Shown: one piece after another, positions 63,967 through 64,000 of the stretch
Position numbering within the stretch: the stretch's first letter is position 1
How the letters are laid out: the number at the start of each line of letters is the position of its first letter
Origin: Gammaproteobacteria bacterium
GTDB taxonomy: Bacteria; Pseudomonadota; Gammaproteobacteria; Burkholderiales; Rhodocyclaceae
Assembly: GCA_018819515.1 (NCBI GenBank)
Contig: JAHJPX010000012.1
Coordinates: forward strand, 1 to 64,000
DNA length: 64,000 nt
Direction: 5' to 3'
Program-made: the position numbers and the translations under genes
The notes under the pieces: model-generated
Databases searched by the model: none
Seen by the model: only the letters and a program-made list of their open reading frames with translations
Told to the model about the DNA's origin: nothing

Positions 63967-64000
63967 CTATTCAGCCAACGCCGCGAGCAGTTCCGCCTGT
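63967..64000 (-). CDS. prfA: Peptide chain release factor 1, C-terminal end (partial)
   Basis: The last codons read QAELLAALAE then TAG on the minus strand, matching the C-terminus of RF1, and prmC follows as in most proteobacteria. The rest of the gene is beyond the window. Confidence 0.75.
   Translation of the reverse strand, partial: QAELLAALAE

Overview
The window reads as a chromosomal segment of a GC-rich betaproteobacterium, most likely of the Rhodocyclales or a close relative. This rests on the gene neighbourhoods (purM / AI-2E permease / hda / pcnB / folK / panBCD; coaBC-dut; radC-rpmB-rpmG; aceK next to icd; the cphA'-cphA pair with its ABC transporter), a MutL that carries the endonuclease motif, and multihaem cytochromes of a respiratory generalist. 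No rRNA, tRNA or CRISPR array was seen, and no complete insertion sequence.

Layout. 1-7009 (minus strand) is a type I secretion locus: ABC exporter, membrane-fusion protein, a LuxR-type regulator with a degenerate receiver, and the start of a giant LapA-like repeat adhesin that runs off the left edge. 7010-7420 is an AT-rich gap. 7421-10955 is a periplasmic electron-transfer operon: a NapC/NirT tetrahaem protein, an ethylbenzene-dehydrogenase-type haem protein, and a flavocytochrome c sulfide dehydrogenase-like pair. 11012-31776 is mostly housekeeping (dut, coaBC, radC, rpmBG, a tightly coupled dedA-purN-DUF3108-rsmB-PLD-mscS operon, mutL-miaA, purM, hda, pcnB, folK, panBCD), broken by a small accessory patch at 22886-24112. 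31870-46202 holds small accessory genes, the cyanophycin synthesis locus, and a low-GC lipoprotein gene bracketed by a duplicated piece of rluE. 46202-54743 carries aceK/icd, a cold-shock gene, clpSA, a TonB-like protein, an HNH nuclease, a YgiQ-type radical SAM protein and tusE. 54941-62852 is a surface-lipoprotein region: a MalT-like LuxR regulator followed by three lipoproteins. prmC and the last codons of prfA close the window.

The most unusual feature is a short dispersed element, about 25 bp. It has a GTCAGCC head next to a hairpin, GTGGCG with a 3-nt loop and CGCCAC. I count about 21 recognisable copies, in both orientations. Many lie between genes, but about ten lie inside or at the ends of conserved genes, where they are translated in frame (mutL, pcnB, ygiQ, prmC, the LuxR regulator, the cyanophycin ABC transporter), form part of a signal peptide (DUF192 protein), or supply a stop codon (rluE). 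A 90-99 bp longer form, which looks like the short element with an insert, sits in frame inside mutL and again upstream of a lipoprotein gene. A second, unrelated repeat family of about 120-137 bp has three copies, two of which abut the stop codons of rsmB and prfA. No transposase for either family is in the window.
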